NCBI GenBank assembly: GCA_013396915.1
Contig: VWZL01000356.1
Location: 62,001 to 126,000, forward strand
Direction of reading: 5' to 3'
DNA: 64,000 bases
Source: Stercorarius parasiticus
Taxonomy: Eukaryota; Chordata; Aves; Charadriiformes; Stercorariidae
Shown: positions 48,401 to 59,787 of the stretch, piece by piece
How the letters are laid out: every line of letters begins with the position of its first letter
Numbering within the stretch: position 1 is the stretch's first letter
Translations under genes and position numbers: made by a program
The notes under the pieces: generated by a model
Database searches by the model: none
What the model saw: the letters and a program-made list of their open reading frames with translations, nothing else
What the model was told of the DNA's origin: nothing

Positions 48401-50289
48401 GTCATGATTTGAAACAACTATACGTTGATTTCTTTATTGCCATGAAACTATACCTCCACATTTTGTAAATCAAATTAAAAGTGCTACAATGAGATTGTTT
48501 TTAACTGCTAGAACCTACTAATAATTTTAGACCTTAGGGCAAAGAAAATAACTTTTCAACAAAATATTCCTGAGACATAAATATGGTTTGACGTAGCTTT
48601 TGCTTCTGTGGTCCTTTACGTCTTTTTCTCATCATAAGCAATATAAACCAGATGTGAATTTTATGTTCCAAAAAGACGGGGAGAGCCCATGGAGTTGCAT
48701 TATCCCAGGAGAAGGCAAGTTCAAAACTGTCCTTCTCAAAATGCTCTTCAAGAATAAAGTAATTATAAGCTGCTTCCTCGTTAGCATTTGCTTGAGTGTC
48801 ATATGCTGGCACATGGATAATCCTGCCCTACAGGTTTGCTCACTAATCTGCCAACGGTGTACGTGGAAGGAAGAGCTGCAACACTACAGAAGTCCTCTGT
48901 GCCATCATATAGTGGTTTGCACATCTTTCACACCTCCACCCCAGTTTGCTTTGTGGGACAAGTGGGGTTCTTGCCCTTTCTTTGCCCTGTACCAAGAGCT
49001 CATTAGCTGCTTACTTTTCAGCAGTCATCTAGCACCTTTGTTGCTATCTGTATTAGCACATTACCAGAGCTTGAGTGACGCAGCTGAATCAGGTCCCTGG
49101 AGCTTGAATGGGGAGCTGGGACTTACAGTGTTCTGTGATGGTAATATAATTTTCCCAGCTTCAATTAGGTTTTGATTTAATGCAGTTGTGTCAAAGACTC
49201 CTTAGACAATTGAAGCCTTGGTGTTCTCTGTGGAAGGCATTATTAGGAATAGGTTCAATCAAGTTTCAATACAAAACTGTAGGCAATATCAGAGATGGTT
49301 TTGGTGGCATAATGAGCTCTTCTGAGGCATTTGCTCTGACTGGCCCTTTGAGTGATCTGTGAACGTCAGCATTTTCTTGTTCTCTCTAAATGCATTTGTA
49401 AATCCACTTTTTTCTTGGTCATGTTTCTATTTTCTCGTAACTCACCCTAATGGAACAAAGTGACTTTTAGATGTGTCAAAAAGAGATTGGATTAAAACAT
49501 TAGAAATACCTTCATAAAGCACAGAAGCTAGATATCCATTTTCCTTCTCAGAGGGTACTTCAGTAAAATGGGCCCCATGAAGTCAACAGAATAATTTTGA
49601 TGTGCTTTGATAGACGAGGATTGGAGACCTTTAATCTCTGGTTAATCTTGGAAGATATGATGCAACCTTATCTATCAGATCACAACCTTAAAATCTTAGT
49701 ACAGTGCACACTTCAAAGCATTTACACACCTACGCTACCAGACAACAGACAAAAGAAAAAAAAAAAAAAAGACTACTTTCAAATTTCAGGCAAGTAGAAG
49801 GTCTTGATATCTCACTTTGTTTGAAAGCAATACAATACAGTTTGTAACAGCGCTAAACATTTTATGGCAGGGGCAACAGCCTTATACAGCACTTGCTGTA
49901 GTCTCTCTGATTTCTTTCCTCTTGACCCAGGTTCGTATTTGCAAGGCAGATACTTCAGGGACTGTTCATGTTTCCAAGCTACAAAATGATGTCTTGTTTA
50001 CAGCAAGCATCCATCTTCCTTAAAAATGTTCGTCGTTCTTCAGTAATATTGCCGATTGTTAACATAGGGCAAAGCTTTACAGCATTTTGGCTGCACTATA
50101 GAACAGTCCTGCAAAATTATTTTCCTAAGAGGATGCCTTCCCATTAGTGATCTATTTACTATTGCCACTACGTGTAATCAAGCCATCATCTCTACAAACC
50201 TCCCCTTGCAAAACTAGTGTTTGTATTCAGCATCTCTCAAGCTGTTACTGCTGTCACTGTGAAAACGACAAAATAAAAGGATCCTCTCG
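45417..50289. other. Unique DNA with one long open frame of doubtful meaning
   Basis: The longest open frame in the window (191 codons) lies on + at 48600-49175. Its product has a hydrophobic CFLVSICLSVICW segment near residue 60 and scattered Cys, but no family match. Opposite-strand frames overlap it, so the DNA here is simply stop-poor in several frames. A 7-bp perfect palindrome arm pair (TCTAATC/GATTAGA) lies at about 47837-47855. A 15-A run is at 49756-49770. I see no recognised repeat. Confidence 0.5.
49756..49770. repeat. Poly(A) run, 15 bases
   Basis: The A15 run follows AAAAG. It creates a poly-Lys stretch in a short overlapping + frame, which should not be taken as a protein. Confidence 0.9.
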
Positions 50290-50325
50290 AATTTGCACAT
50301 TCTGTCAATTTGCACATTGACGGAA
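50290..50325. repeat. 17-bp direct repeat with overlapping inverted repeat
   Basis: AATTTGCACATT plus five bases occurs at 50290-50306 and again at 50307-50323. Within it, TTCTGTCAA (50300-50308) and TTGACGGAA (50317-50325) pair in 8 of 9 positions across an 8-base loop. Confidence 0.75.
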
Positions 50326-53300
50326 TGAAGTCACAAGAGTAGGAGAGATGAATCGCAGGAGAAAGAAGGATACAGGGGATGCCTCTGAGAGGGACAGTGT
50401 GCTCAGAGGTTGTTCTTGTGCTACCCAAAATACTGAAGGCAGAGCTGGGGATCCACTTACAGTTGGTCCTTGTCCATCCACTTCTTTCCTCCCTGTTTAG
50501 CTGGAGAAGCGTTCGAGGAGGGCGCAGGCACTACCATGCTGCTGTTAACACTACAGACTCATACCTGTAGAGACACGTCCACCTCTCAGGAGTTCCAACC
50601 AACTCGTTCTGGCTTCAGGATCAGCTCTCTACTCGCGTGATCTCTGAAACACTTCTTTCACTGATTTAAAAAGCATAAAAAATTTGTTTGCAGCCACTCT
50701 ACTATCAAAAAAAAGTTGCAAGAAACTGTGCAGATTTGGAAATTTCATCTAAAGAAGAAGTTTAAAGGCAGCTGAAATAAAAAAAAAAAAATTCGACATT
50801 TTGTCTCGAACAACTCTTTCAACATTGCTTTCAAGTGTATTGCATTTTACAGCCAACCAGTATTACTTTATTTATATCCTATTAAGAAAGGTATTCAAAC
50901 TTAAACATCGGCAAGGTGTTAAGCATTCTCAGCAAAATTCTCTGTAAGCTCAACTCCCACCAGCTACAGATGGAGAGGAGGGGGCTGAGAAGTACACTGC
51001 AGGAGTCATTCTTGAGTACGTTTAAATTTAGTTCCATTTTGATACGTGGTGTGGTTTGGAGCCACAAAATCACAGTCCGTATTTAGAAAGCTGACTCTTA
51101 CAGCAGCTAAAAGTTACACTTCAGTCTCTCCTGAAGGTCTGTAGTTCTCAAGTACTTTGCCACTGTCTAGTTAAGAAGGTCCGCAGTATAAAACCCATCA
51201 TAAAATCCACAAAAGCAGGAGACCACAGTATGAAGCCTACTATCTTCTCCCTATAGGCTCAGCTTGAAAGCAAAGCAGCTTTCAGCTTTTGGAATCTAGG
51301 GCTATCTTGTGCCAATGGGGTGGATTCTACGTGGGTAATGCTTTGTCGATTATTAAGATTTATGCAGAACATAGGTTGTTTCTCACTACAAGTCATTGCT
51401 TGGGGTTTTTATTGGCTGAATAATGATGTACTCCTGCTAGATTAGATTGGGGTTTTAGCCAAAATAAAATGTCAAAATAGATAAAACCTCTTCTTTAATA
51501 CATCCTCGTAAAGCCATGAAAGCTGTGTCTCAGAAAGAGTCCTGTATAGCTTAGTAAGCTATTAAATTACCGGGAGAGTTGCTATATAACCTGAAAAACA
51601 TATTAAAACATATCAAAAACAAACAAAAAAAAAGACCTTTTCCATTAACTGTTTATACAGACAGGACCAATCTAGCCCAATCTAAGGCTCGAGCAGTTAG
51701 AGTAGTAACAATGTGAGCAACTTCATTAGGGAGACACATGCGTTCACACTTAACTGAAGCTGATTAAGACCGACGATTTTGTGAGTCACTGTAAACCGTA
51801 AATCATAACTGTACATATTTCCATCTGCAGTATTTTAGCATTTACCGAGCATGATATCATAGCAGAAACTTTAATATGCATCGTACAATACGTAGCACAA
51901 CTGAGTCCTGATCCCTGCATAGGGAAGAAGGTTGCACTCATTAAAAAAATAATAGAACATGAGAGTCTATCTCATAACATTTGTAGACAAGTCCATGAGT
52001 TATCCTCAAGTTAGAAGTTTTCTAGAGATCAAAGGAGCACGAGCTATCAAAGCGTCTGATGTACAACAGAGGTTTAAAACTCTAATCTGCATTCTGAACA
52101 TCAACACAAAGTCAGAGGAGCCAAACTGCACCTTCCTAGCTGTCAAGCGGCTTGGTCTAAATTCGCTTTCAGTAATCATTCAACAGAAGTGGTTTGAGTT
52201 TATTTTGGGTTTGTTTGCTTGTGTTTTTTCAGAGAGTTTTTACTTTATTGTTTTCCAGACACTCAAGACTGAACGTGAAATTTTATAAAACAATCTTTGT
52301 ATTCGACAAAATTTCTTCACTAAAGTGAGAGCAGCAAGAATTCAGAAAAAGGTGTATATAAAAAAAAATTATCATTAATATTTTGCCTAAAACACTTCCA
52401 ATCTACAATTAACAACTTTTAAATTTAAAATTATTATGCACCATTTGTTCAGATTCTAATGGCACCTCAGAATCCAAGGCAGCTTAAAGAAATGTTGCAC
52501 ATGCACCATTGAGTAAAAAAAAAAAATCCGCTGGCTATAAATCTCATTATATGGATAAAATATGCTGTATATGATGATAAAAAAGTCAGAAATATTATAG
52601 TTAAGTCAAAGTTCTCTCAACAGGACATCTAAAGGTTTTAGGGTTGGGCTCAAGGATATGTTTCACTTCACTATCAGGGCAATAATAACTGCATTTGTGA
52701 GACGTCACTGGAGAACCCAATGGGATCATTTGCTGCTGCAGTATTTTGGTTTATTGTATTTTGGCAGGATACTGTAAAAATATTTCATCAAAAATTACAA
52801 ATATAAAATTTACTAAGTAACAAAACCTCAAAAAAAAAAACCCTGCAAGAGAACTCACTCCGAACGCCTGGTAGTTGAGAGACGTAACCCAAGCTTGCTG
52901 AGGTTGTGGTGGCACCCTAGGCTCTAACCACAAGCAGTCAGCCCAAGGTACTGATTTTGACATTTTGAAAACCCCAAGTCAGCGCAAACAGGTGGCATCA
53001 ACCGTCTTGAAGAGCCATGCTTCAAGGGAACACTTGGGAAAGAATATCTCAGCACGTTTCCCCTGATTTAATAATCTTATTTCTCTGTTCAAATTACAGT
53101 AGAACCTTCAAATTGCAGACAGGACCATAGCCAAATTATTCTAGTTATTATAACAAACACACAGTGTGCCTTTGGGGCTTAAAATCATGTATTGAGACAG
53201 CACAGAAAGAGTAAAATAAAGTACTATATCCCCACTTTAATGATGCAGAGTTGAAGCATGGCTTCAAGTGTACTGCTTGGGTATCACACAGATCTTTGTA

Positions 53301-54571
53301 GACCGATACCTTCATGCCCCAAACTTCCAGCTTAGCTCCCTTTTCTTTAAAGACATTACTTGTAGGAGCTTCAGAAGGACTGTACCAGTGTAGGTTCCCC
53401 CCTTGAAGAGCAAATTATTAATAAAGACAAAAGAAAATGTGAGTAGCCTAAACCAGGTATTTTAATAACTTCACTTATTTGTGGTTTGCAAGAGACTAAT
53501 TAGGGTCTAAGAGTCACAAAGGATTAGAAGAGTATTTTGCAAAGCTAAATAATGGTATTACACAATTACTTAAAATTTCCAGTTTTGAAATATAATTTCC
53601 TTAGCATGCATAGGATGGGAAAACGGATAGGAAAATAAATGTACAGTTCTAGCACATGCTTCATTAAATCTTAGGCTGAGCTCAAATTCTTTTTCAAAAC
53701 GAAATTTCCATTACGGCACTACTTGTTAATTTAGCGACTGAAGTGATGTATTAAGAGCAACAACTCTGGGCAGAATGACAGAAATTACCCATACTGCAAT
53801 AAAAGCACAGAATTAATCCCAGCTTAATGCATCAAGGAAATCTTCAGCATGGTGAAACAAAATTACCCTGTAATTTTTTTGCAGGCTTTATTTTTGTGGA
53901 TGGTCTTTCCTTGAGCATCTGATGTTTTTCCTGCACAAAAGAATTGTTAAAAATATACTGTGAAAAGAGCAGAACGAGCTTGTGGCAAATTCTGTGGTAC
54001 TCTCCCTCGCCATGTTCATCTTCTCTGTAACACATGAGCCTTTTTCCTTCCACGTACCCAGGACAAGCTTTCCATTTATTAGAAAAATAAAAAAAAAAAA
54101 ATTTTTTTGATCTGTAAATAACTTCTTTGCTTAGAAGGAATGCATCCAGTTCACTTTTTCCACTAGCTCATGACCAGAAGAGCAACACGTGTCCACATGC
54201 CAGGCCATAAAACATGACTGACTGCACTTCGGGGGCTACCTAAAATGCTGTCATTCATTCAACTTCTGTATCTCAGCAGACAAAAAAGTAATTCCCTGGC
54301 AATACAATGCTGGTTCACCTGTCTAAGCTCTTAAAAGATATTTTCTGTCCCCAGAGCATCTAACGCCTAAGTTTGAAAATTTGCTTTTTCAGAGTTTGGC
54401 CTATCAATAATTTGCCTCACGTAAGTAATGTCCTCTGCTCCCCAGCTGCCACTTTCTGCTCAGCTTAAGTCACAGGTATCCGACAGAAATAATTTTATTA
54501 ACTTTTAAATTATTTTTTTATAGCAGACATTTATCAACAGCCCAATTTTCTGAATACCAAGTCAGGAAAAA
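50326..54571. other. Unique DNA, no gene seen
   Basis: AT-rich with several A-runs (50779-50791, 54089-54101). The longest open frame is 109 codons at 51959-52288 on +, with no domain. I see no RNA gene, promoter or recognised repeat. Confidence 0.5.
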
Positions 54572-54597
54572 GGGAGGGGGGTGCGGGATGGGGCGGG
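54572..54597 (+). other. Potential G-quadruplex motif
   Basis: Five G-runs (54572-54574, 54576-54581, 54585-54587, 54590-54593, 54595-54597) are joined by loops of 1-3 bases. This meets the usual G3+N1-7 rule. It stands out in an otherwise AT-rich block. No promoter or gene is seen beside it. Confidence 0.8.
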
Positions 54598-55213
54598 ACA
54601 TGACCAACAAAAAAAGTGAAAAAAACCCAAAATCCAACAAAACAAACTTTCAGAGAAATCAAAAATAGTATGGTACTATGATTAGGAAAGTACTTAATTT
54701 GCAGGAGATACTTTGACAGCAACAAAAGGAGCAGTGACATCAGGAGCAGTGAGAACCTCATTAGTCAGTAAGGAGAAGTTTTTGCAGAAAAAGACAAAGC
54801 CTTCACAAGCCAACAGAACCTCCTGGTGAAGTGAGGGTGGCCCCAGGTCTTTCTTCATTACGGTTGTTTCCTGTACCATATGGTCAAAAATAATAGGCTT
54901 CTAAACTGACTCCTCATTAAGAGAAGAACTTAGAGAAGTAGAGAGAGATGTCTGGCCTTATACAGAGAGTAGCCTCCAGGTTCCCCCTCCAGATACCTCC
55001 CTTCCACAAAGGGTTTCAGTAACAAAATCATTCTTTCATTTATTTGTGGCAAAGCTTAATTCTTATAATTTTGCATACAGACTCAGGCGTGTGAAACCTA
55101 CTTATTATGTCTGACTCTTGCAAGCAGCAGGGAAAAAGAAGAGATAATTATTGTGGTTCCTTTGTTTTGACCCTGGAAAATGCTTAGGTGCTGGTAAGCA
55201 GTATAACATGGAG
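54598..55213. other. Unique DNA, no gene seen
   Basis: Short minus-strand frames of 60-75 codons only, with no domain. No repeat is recognised. Confidence 0.5.
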
Positions 55214-55249
55214 AAAGAGATTTAAAGAGATTTGAAAGAGATTTAAAGG
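55214..55249. repeat. Tandem AAAGAGATTT repeat, three copies
   Basis: Copies lie at 55214-55223, 55224-55233 and 55235-55244, with one extra G before the third. It is a small decamer tandem array. Confidence 0.9.
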
Positions 55250-55700
55250 ACCAGTTAATTGCTGACAGAGTTGGGAAGATCAACTGAGACAGGATTTATT
55301 TGATAAGACTGAAGGGATGCAAAGGAAATGTGAAATTGCAGCTGCTGAGATTGCCCATGGTCTGTAACACATTCATCACTCTTGGGATAGACTAAGAATG
55401 TAGATTTGGACCCATACTTGCATGAAATATGGAGGTGAATTCTGAAGTTGTTTGTATGGACAGCACTCAATCACAGACTTCCACGATTTTCTGAAAAATA
55501 AAAGGCAAAGCAAGAAAAAGAAGCGCAGAATTGTCCTATTACTAATACTAGCCATAGAAAAATACCCCAAATCTTTACTGTTGGCACCTCTTCCACATGA
55601 ATGATACGCCTATATTTCCACGTACCATACCTTGGTGCATTCCTGTTCTAGGGTAACAACAGGGGAGACACTATTTGCTCCGTGATTCTTCCCTTCTGCC
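55250..55700. other. Unique DNA, no gene seen
   Basis: Overlapping minus-strand frames of 60-71 codons lack any domain. The CR1 copy begins at the right edge. Confidence 0.5.
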
Positions 55701-56055
55701 AAGGATAAGGGAAGAGCAACTGACATCATCTACCTGCAGCTGTGCAAAGCATTTGATACCATCCCACACAACATCCTTGTCTCTAAAATTGGAGAGACAT
55801 GGATTTGAGGGATGGACCACTCAGTGGATAAGGAATGGTCTGGATGGCCGCACTTGTACAGTTGTGGTCAACAGTTCAATGCCCAAGCGGGAACCAGTGA
55901 CTAGTGGCAATCCTCAGGGGTCAGTACTGGGACCACTGCCGTTTAACATCTTTGTCAGTGACACGGACAATGGGATTGAGTGCACCTCAGCAAGTTTGCC
56001 GACAACACCAAGCTGTGTGGTGCAGTTGACACGCTGGAGGGTAGGGATGCCATCC
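55701..56055 (+). pseudogene. CR1 ORF2 reverse-transcriptase fragment, broken
   Basis: This is part of the central reverse-transcriptase domain of CR1 ORF2, the enzyme that primes DNA synthesis from the nicked target and copies the LINE RNA. An early part, translated from about 55726, gives [20 protein letters not shown], which contains the family's palm-motif aspartate. A frame change near 55795 moves the reading into a second frame that carries NPQGSVLGPLPFNIF (motif B region). The YADD/FADD-type catalytic box is reached only after another frame change and reads FADN at 55995-56006, so the second catalytic aspartate is replaced. The endonuclease is absent, and the thumb and C-terminus are deleted. 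The open frame runs on into the 3' region by chance, giving a 143-codon reading. Confidence 0.85.
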
Positions 56056-56192
56056 CTGGAGGTGTTCAAGGCCAGGCTGCATGGGGCTTGGAGCAACCTG
56101 GTCTAGTGGGAGGTGTCCCTGCCCAGGGCAGGGGGGTTGGAACTAGATGATCTTTAAGGTCCCTTACAACTTTAAACATTCTATGATTCTAA
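55701..56192 (+). mobile_element. CR1 LINE with internal deletion
   Basis: This + strand copy starts inside the reverse-transcriptase gene ('gagcaactgacatcatctacc'). It runs through 'ggtcagtactgggacca' and 'agtttgccgacaacaccaag', then jumps at about 56049-56055 to the 3' region ('ccctggaggtgttcaaggcc', 'gcaacctggtctagtgggagg', 'actagatgatctttaaggtccc'). It ends in ATTCTATGATTCTAAG, the octamer tail. The part of the coding region between the polymerase motif and the C-terminus is missing. The copy is both 5'-truncated and internally deleted. Confidence 0.95.
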
Positions 56193-58145
56193 GATGTGGT
56201 TTTGTCCCTCAGAACAAGATCATTTTGCTGCAACTCTGATGCAGATGTTCCAAGCTGCACTGACAAAGACTGGAAAATATTTCATAAAATGAAAGAGCTA
56301 TAATGTCTCAGTGTTAGTCCCAGGTCAAAGCCTGCCTAGATCCCATGCATGCCTCTCTACAAATGTTTTCACAGAGAAGACAGCTGAGGGCCTTCATTCC
56401 ACTTTCTTTCATCTATGCAAGGAGGCAGAGGTCAGCCTTCTTCCAAACCAATTATGACTTTTAAGACAACCTTGTGATCAGTTACTTCAAACAGCGGAGA
56501 CAAACTCAACGTGGTACGCAGCCAGGCGCTCTCCTTGAAAACAGAGACAGAGGCAGATTCTCTCCTGAAGGGCTTGGCAGTTGGGGATTCTTATTCCTTA
56601 AGGCATGCACTAACTTGTAAGCCACTAGCCAAAAAATGAGATTGAGTCATGTCTGCACGCCGTGGTGTTCTGGCATTCGAACAAACCTGACAGATTTCAG
56701 ACAGCTTCAAGGTCAGGAGTTCTGACTTTAAAAGGGCTGAGTTTTAAGAGATCTACTGAAGCTTCATTCAGAACTTTGCGTTTGTCCGATTTAGGTATCA
56801 CAGGGTGCAATTTCAGGAAAGTATTCATGCAAAAAAACCCCGTAGATAAATCTACATGTATGAAAAGTAGATAAACTCTGTATGATGTAAATTAACAATC
56901 TGTTTATCTGTATTCATCTACTGCCATCAGGGTGACTACAGCACTTGACAGTCTGAATATAAAAGCTAATAATCTGAAATTCAGTTAATATTCCAGAAAA
57001 AAGTCACAAGCAAGGATTTTATATCAGCCTGCGATGATAGAGAGAAGCCAAAACAGGTACACCAATTGTTGAATAGATTTAAAAAAAAAAAAAATTTACA
57101 AGGGAATGAGAAATAGCATGCATAATTGACTCAAGAATTTCCAGTAGCCTTTCTGTTTTTTCCACCAAAATAAAATAAATATTCTAATTCACTCCCCTTT
57201 CTACATTAAAAAACTTGATTACAGATTAAAAATACAATGCAATTACTGTAACTAAAATTGTTATCCAAAATGGATGTTTCCATTCAGCTGAAAGTTCTAT
57301 ATTTAAATCTAATATTCTTTATGAGCAGTATGTTGGGGATATATGACAATAAATTCATGAATCTCTATGTTAGCTTATTTGTTTTCATATCAACACCATG
57401 CACACAGCAGAATTACAATTCAAGAATCACTTGGAATGAAAGAAATAATAGCTATTAATATCTTTGCCCTCAAGGTATATGGAAATTCTTTTCGTGATTC
57501 TTATATAATCAATGTAGTCTGATATGATGAAAGTGTAAAAATGCCAAGTCCAATGTATAAACAATATCGTGCCCTCAAGTTAGTCAGTAGCTGAAACACA
57601 TGCTTATGTTTTGGAACATGACTGAGCTGTGCCCACACTTTTCTGTTTTTAGCATGTGTGACTCCATCAAATATGTTCAAAGCTGAATTTCTGGTTACGT
57701 TCTGTACTGATAGCTATAAAAACTAATGACTGTACTGCAGGCTGGAATATTTGTGTCACTGATACCAGGATAAATCAAGAGTAATTTCACCATGGTGCCT
57801 AAGTACCTTCACATTGAAATCTCAACTAGTAAAATTTTTAAGTAACAGACAAATCCAAAGCAAGACTCGATGGCTGGGAGGCACACGGGATTTATACTGC
57901 AGCTATTTTTACTAATGACATTCATTAACCATTGTAACAAATGACCAAAGAATATGGCACTGATACCTTTCTCAAAAGTGTTCCTCAGGCACAGACTGCT
58001 TTATACAGGGGTCACCAGGTAAAACCCCAGACTGTGAAGAAACGCAGCCCTAAAGTGATCCCTCCTCTTTTGAAAACTATCCAGTCAGAGACTGACACCT
58101 TGTGAATCCATGTTTAATGAAAAAAAAAAAAACATTAAAAAACAT
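56193..58145. other. Unique AT-rich DNA, no gene seen
   Basis: Short open frames only (70 codons at 56662-56874, 66 codons at 57258-57458). A-runs are at 57081-57094 and 58120-58132. No recognised repeat. Confidence 0.5.
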
Positions 58146-58528
58146 TGGGATGCACGGAGCGCGCCCCCCGGATAGCTGTGGGAGTGTGAACCCCAAGGCA
58201 GGAGAACGTCCAGTCTGATCCTGAGGACCCAAGGTCTTTCCCACCCCATTCAGGATTGCCTAGCAGCGAAAGGCAATACAAACTTCATCGGTCCAGATTG
58301 TTAGTTCAGGTAAATTGGCAGTTTTATTGGAGTAAATTCACAGAGATTGTGCACAGTGAATTTTTTGCGCTTCCTAAGAAGAGGGTGTAGAATAGGCCTC
58401 TTCCTTCAGCACCCTTTTCACCATCTCCCTTTCCCTCCTCAGGACCTAGTTTCATTTGGCTTTTCTGCTTTCTAAGGTCACTGTGGCCTGGGCAGAACAC
58501 CACCACCTTCTTCTTGACAAATCTGACA
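58146..58528 (-). mobile_element. Possible solo LTR of an endogenous retrovirus (unconfirmed)
   Basis: Read on the minus strand the block begins TGTCAGATTTG and holds a purine-rich stretch. It then has a poly(A) signal in CTCCAATAAAACTGCC near 58321-58336. A GC-richer end follows, with GGGGGCGCGCTCCGTGC, closing in GCATCCCA. This order (TG start, AATAAA, GC-rich U5-like end, CA finish) suits an LTR of about 380 bp. I see no target-site duplication, primer-binding site or viral gene beside it. A 60-codon minus frame (58324-58506) inside has no known domain. A transcript end is an alternative. Confidence 0.3.
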
Positions 58529-59730
58529 GATACAACATAAGATGAGTATATTGTTATATTTCTCCTTCTTTATGGGAAGAGTCAACGAGCTTTTTCCAAC
58601 TTGTTTGCCCAAAAAACATGTCTTGAAAATGTTTTCCATCCTGTACATTGCATCACTGAATAGAAGTTTAAGGAAAGCTTATTAGATCATTCAAATTGTC
58701 TGTACCATGTTGTGTTTAATAATACGGCCGTGACTATGAAAATTATTAAAGTAGCAAAATCACAGTTCAGAATTTCTAGGGACGACTTGGAAACATTATT
58801 AACATCAGAGAGGTTATTGTGTTCTCATCTCTCAATAAAAACCACAAGCTTACATATCAATGAGGAATTACCACCAATATTTCAAAAAGTTAAGTCAGTT
58901 TAAATCAGCCTGTTTATGAGCAACTTTTCCAAGCACCATAGATGAGTCAGTTCCCAGGGCCAGATTCCAGTTTCGCAGATTGAGCAGCATTTTATAACAT
59001 TGCTCTGCCAAATTATCAGGGCTTGATCAACATGCAGCTTTGCAGACGTATAACATCATTGGGACCAGATGTTTGGAAGGAAAATACCTACTTTCTGCCG
59101 ATGTCAAGCCTATCACTCTGAAAGAAAGATCCAAGCGAGTGCTCCTGATCGCAAAGCTGAAAGTACTTGACATTTTTTTCACATCTAGAGACACACAGGG
59201 AAAGGGCTGCAGGCAATCCCAATTGTCCCAATCTAATTAACTTCTTGTCCTCCAGGCAAGAGCAAATCTGAGCAATTTGTTTCTGTGTGAACACTGGAAC
59301 ATTTATCGAGAGCTCACTTAAAGCGAGGTGGAGTTTTTCCACAGATACAGCAGACTCTGGATCAGGTTCTATTAAAAAGTGTATCTAAGTGGGTAACACC
59401 ACTTTACAAGATCTTTTCATGCCCTTGAATTTCTTACCACGGTCCAGATATGGCACTAACCAACGGCTGACTACCACCTAAGTGATATATTTTCAGATAT
59501 TTAGCACAACAATAATCTATATATCTTTAAAATATATTTTTATACATGCATGTATATATTTAAAGCTATGTCAGAGAATCTTTATTATTGAATTCAAATG
59601 TACAATGTAACTTTACTGAAATGTGTCTTTCTCTGGCATTTGTCAATTGTTAAAGCAGCAAGGAAGAGTAAATTTACTTAGGAATAGAACATTGAAAAAC
59701 GTGTTCATCTAATGGATACTACTTAACTAA
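58529..59730. other. Unique DNA, no gene seen
   Basis: Short frames on both strands only (up to 84 codons at 59088-59342). A TATATAT/ATATTTA patch lies near 59515-59570. Confidence 0.5.
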
Positions 59731-59787
59731 TAGAATCATAGAATCCTTTAAGTTGGAAAAGACACTTAAGCTCATCGAGTCCAAGAC
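59731..59787 (-). mobile_element. CR1 LINE 3' tail fragment (reversed)
   Basis: TAGAATCATAGAATCC is followed by 'tttaagttggaaaagacacttaag' and 'ctcatcgagtcc', the reversed final 57 bases of an older CR1 subfamily. Similarity fades beyond 'ccaag'. Confidence 0.88.

Noticed and set aside
49597..49797. Short protein with a poly-Lys tail
   Set aside because: The lysines come from a genomic 15-A run, and no domain or transcript feature supports it.
55675..56106. 143-codon open frame as a protein gene
   Set aside because: It is CR1 reverse-transcriptase sequence joined to the CR1 3' region by a deletion, with frame changes and a changed catalytic residue.
58324..58506. Processed pseudogene of a basic protein on the minus strand
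   Set aside because: The Lys/Glu-rich reading was compared with ribosomal proteins I know and matched none. An LTR or transcript end explains the AATAAA equally well.
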